A stretch of 13,396 nt of DNA from the NCBI GenBank assembly GCA_023229795.1, contig JALNYP010000086.1, forward strand, positions 1-13,396, written 5' to 3'. A model generated the notes under the pieces. It ran no database searches. It was not told the origin of the DNA and worked only from the letters and a program-made list of their open reading frames with translations. Below, one piece after another: positions 12,219 through 13,396 of the stretch (its first letter is position 1; every line of letters begins with the position of its first letter). Origin of the DNA: Syntrophobacterales bacterium (GTDB lineage: Bacteria > Desulfobacterota > Desulfobaccia > Desulfobaccales > 0-14-0-80-60-11). A program made the translations under genes and the position numbers.

Positions 12219-13396
12219 GGTTGGGCTGCTTCTCCTGGGGAAGGAGTTCGGCAATGGAACCGACGGCCCACAACATCTGGGACTTGGCCATCTGGTGGTC
12301 ATAGACCGCGGCCCAGTAATTAACCCGGGTCCTGGTTACCAGAGTCTCGGCGTCGATGACGTCGGTGGCGGTGCCGACGCTTTCTTTATAGCGCTCCTCG
12401 TTAAGGCGCAGATTTTCGTCGCCCTGGGTCACCGCGGTTTCCGTGGTCTTGATGCGGTCCGCGGTCTGTTTGACCTGGAGGTAGGCATTCTGCACGTCCA
12501 GTTGAACCTGCTCATTCAGGTCTTTATGCTGTTCCTGGAGCTGCTCCACTTTGATCTTGGCCTGAGAGACCGCGGCCTTGGTGTCCAACCCGGAAAAGAT
12601 GTTCCAGTTCATGGCAAAAATGACGGACCACTGGCTGTCGTTCACCGTATTGTTATTGACCTGATAAAAGTATCCTCCCTGCACGGAAAACTTGGGAAAA
12701 TATTGGGCCCGCGTCTCGGTCACGGTTTTTTCCTGTTGCCGGATACGATCTACCGAGGCCTTGAGATCGCTCCTTTGTTTCAGGGCGACGTCGGTGGCCT
12801 GGCTCAGTGCCCAGGGCTTGACTACCACGTTTTCATCCTTCAAGACCGTGGGGGCCGTTACGGGCAGCATCAGGACTTTGTTCAGCGCCGACCGGGTGTC
12901 GATATAATCGGTTTGGGCCACGATCAGGTTCTGCTCGGCGTCGGCCAGGGAGACCTTGGCCTGGAGCACATCATTGAAGGTGACCACACCGAACTGGTAC
13001 TGGTCCTCGGCAATCTTGAGATGCTGCTTCAGATCAATGACCGTCTGTTTCGCTACTTCCACCAATTTCTTGGCCCTCAGGGTCTTGAAATATCCCTGGG
13101 CCACCGTCAGAAAGACGTTGTCCTGGGTCTGGGCCGTGTCCAGCAGACTGGCCTTATGCCCCATGATTGCGGCCTGATACTTGGAGGGAGTGCCCCAGAA
13201 ATCAAAGACCAACTGGTTGACCGTTGTCTGATTGCCCCAAAAGTTGCGGTTGGTCTGGGGAACCACGAGACCATTGGAAAAGCCTGGGATGCCGGGGTTG
13301 AACCTCAGCTTCATGGGATCATCATAAATAGTCTGGCTCGTCTGGGAATTGATCTGGGGCAGCAGTCCTGACCGGGCCCGGACGATCCGTTCTCCG
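12208..13396 (-). CDS. TolC-family outer-membrane efflux protein (5' end beyond window)
   Basis: Partial gene. The frame is open to the right edge, giving 396 visible residues of a family usually about 420-480 long, so the signal peptide and first helix are missing. The first visible residues include ARSGLLPQINSQTS, typical of the early part of a TolC repeat. Long amphipathic helices rich in Ala/Gln/Glu/Lys form the periplasmic tunnel, interrupted by strand segments (for example FSVQGGYFYQVN, WSVIFAMNWNIFSG) of the outer-membrane barrel. The second repeat ends with GTATDVIDAETLVTRTRVNY, a strong family signature. It forms the exit duct for the EmrA/EmrB-like proteins encoded downstream, with which it is probably cotranscribed. 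Confidence 0.92.
   Translation of the reverse strand, partial: GERIVRARSGLLPQINSQTSQTIYDDPMKLRFNPGIPGFSNGLVVPQTNRNFWGNQTTVNQLVFDFWGTPSKYQAAIMGHKASLLDTAQTQDNVFLTVAQGYFKTLRAKKLVEVAKQTVIDLKQHLKIAEDQYQFGVVTFNDVLQAKVSLADAEQNLIVAQTDYIDTRSALNKVLMLPVTAPTVLKDENVVVKPWALSQATDVALKQRSDLKASVDRIRQQEKTVTETRAQYFPKFSVQGGYFYQVNNNTVNDSQWSVIFAMNWNIFSGLDTKAAVSQAKIKVEQLQEQHKDLNEQVQLDVQNAYLQVKQTADRIKTTETAVTQGDENLRLNEERYKESVGTATDVIDAETLVTRTRVNYWAAVYDHQMAKSQMLWAVGSIAELLPQEKQPNHVK

Noticed and set aside
12219..12302. Longer N-terminus for the HlyD/EmrA adaptor
   Set aside because: The extension lies inside the TolC-like coding region, is Arg/Pro/Ser-rich, and would put 28 odd residues before the membrane anchor.
11307..13371. 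Long + strand frames (290 and 401 codons) opposite the adaptor and TolC-like genes
   Set aside because: Antisense to strongly supported genes. Translations are Gly/Leu/His-rich without domain features, a usual artefact of codon bias in the real strand.

Overview
The window is a stretch of high-G+C bacterial chromosome, mostly housekeeping and accessory metabolism, interrupted by one clearly A+T-rich patch. The gene set points to a Gram-negative anaerobe, most likely in the former Deltaproteobacteria (Desulfobacterota). It has an ArgRS gene followed by a membrane-anchored SPOR protein, a fused NDP-forming acyl-CoA synthetase, MoeA, and a tripartite TolC-type pump that requires an outer membrane. 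The lineage is an inference from gene content and style; no 16S or other marker is present.

Left part, + strand (1-5261): a small four-cysteine protein, a 249-base spacer full of short palindromes, argS, a SPOR-domain envelope protein with a well-placed GTG start, and a 676-residue acyl-CoA synthetase (NDP-forming) with all its domains in one chain.

Middle, + strand (5262-7128): after a strong palindromic repeat comes an extended -10 promoter (TGGTATAAT) that drives a compact hicB-hicA-moeA set. HicB and HicA overlap by one base, and moeA starts directly after the hicA stop. A toxin-antitoxin pair thus appears to lead the transcript of a molybdenum-cofactor gene. HicB is short and has no obvious DNA-binding domain.

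AT-rich patch (about 7129-8107): a 403-base spacer, with a possible 36-residue hydrophobic peptide, and a 191-residue protein I cannot assign. Its base composition (about one third G+C in the 60-base samples I counted, against 70 percent in a moeA sample) suggests horizontal acquisition. Its stop codon lies inside a short palindromic repeat, a related copy of which lies about 180 bases further on. This is the least explained part of the window.

Right part, - strand (8416-13396): in transcription order, a TolC-family outer-membrane factor (its start lies beyond the window), an EmrA/HlyD-type periplasmic adaptor overlapping it by 11 bases, an EmrB/QacA-type 14-helix MFS exporter, and a YbhN/HpnL-like flippase-domain membrane protein. 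The first three form a complete inner-to-outer membrane drug-efflux machine. The flippase-like gene is probably at the end of the same unit but lies behind a pair of perfect hairpins.

I found no tRNA, rRNA, CRISPR array, transposase or integrase. At least two families of short palindromic (REP-like) repeats are scattered through the intergenic regions.
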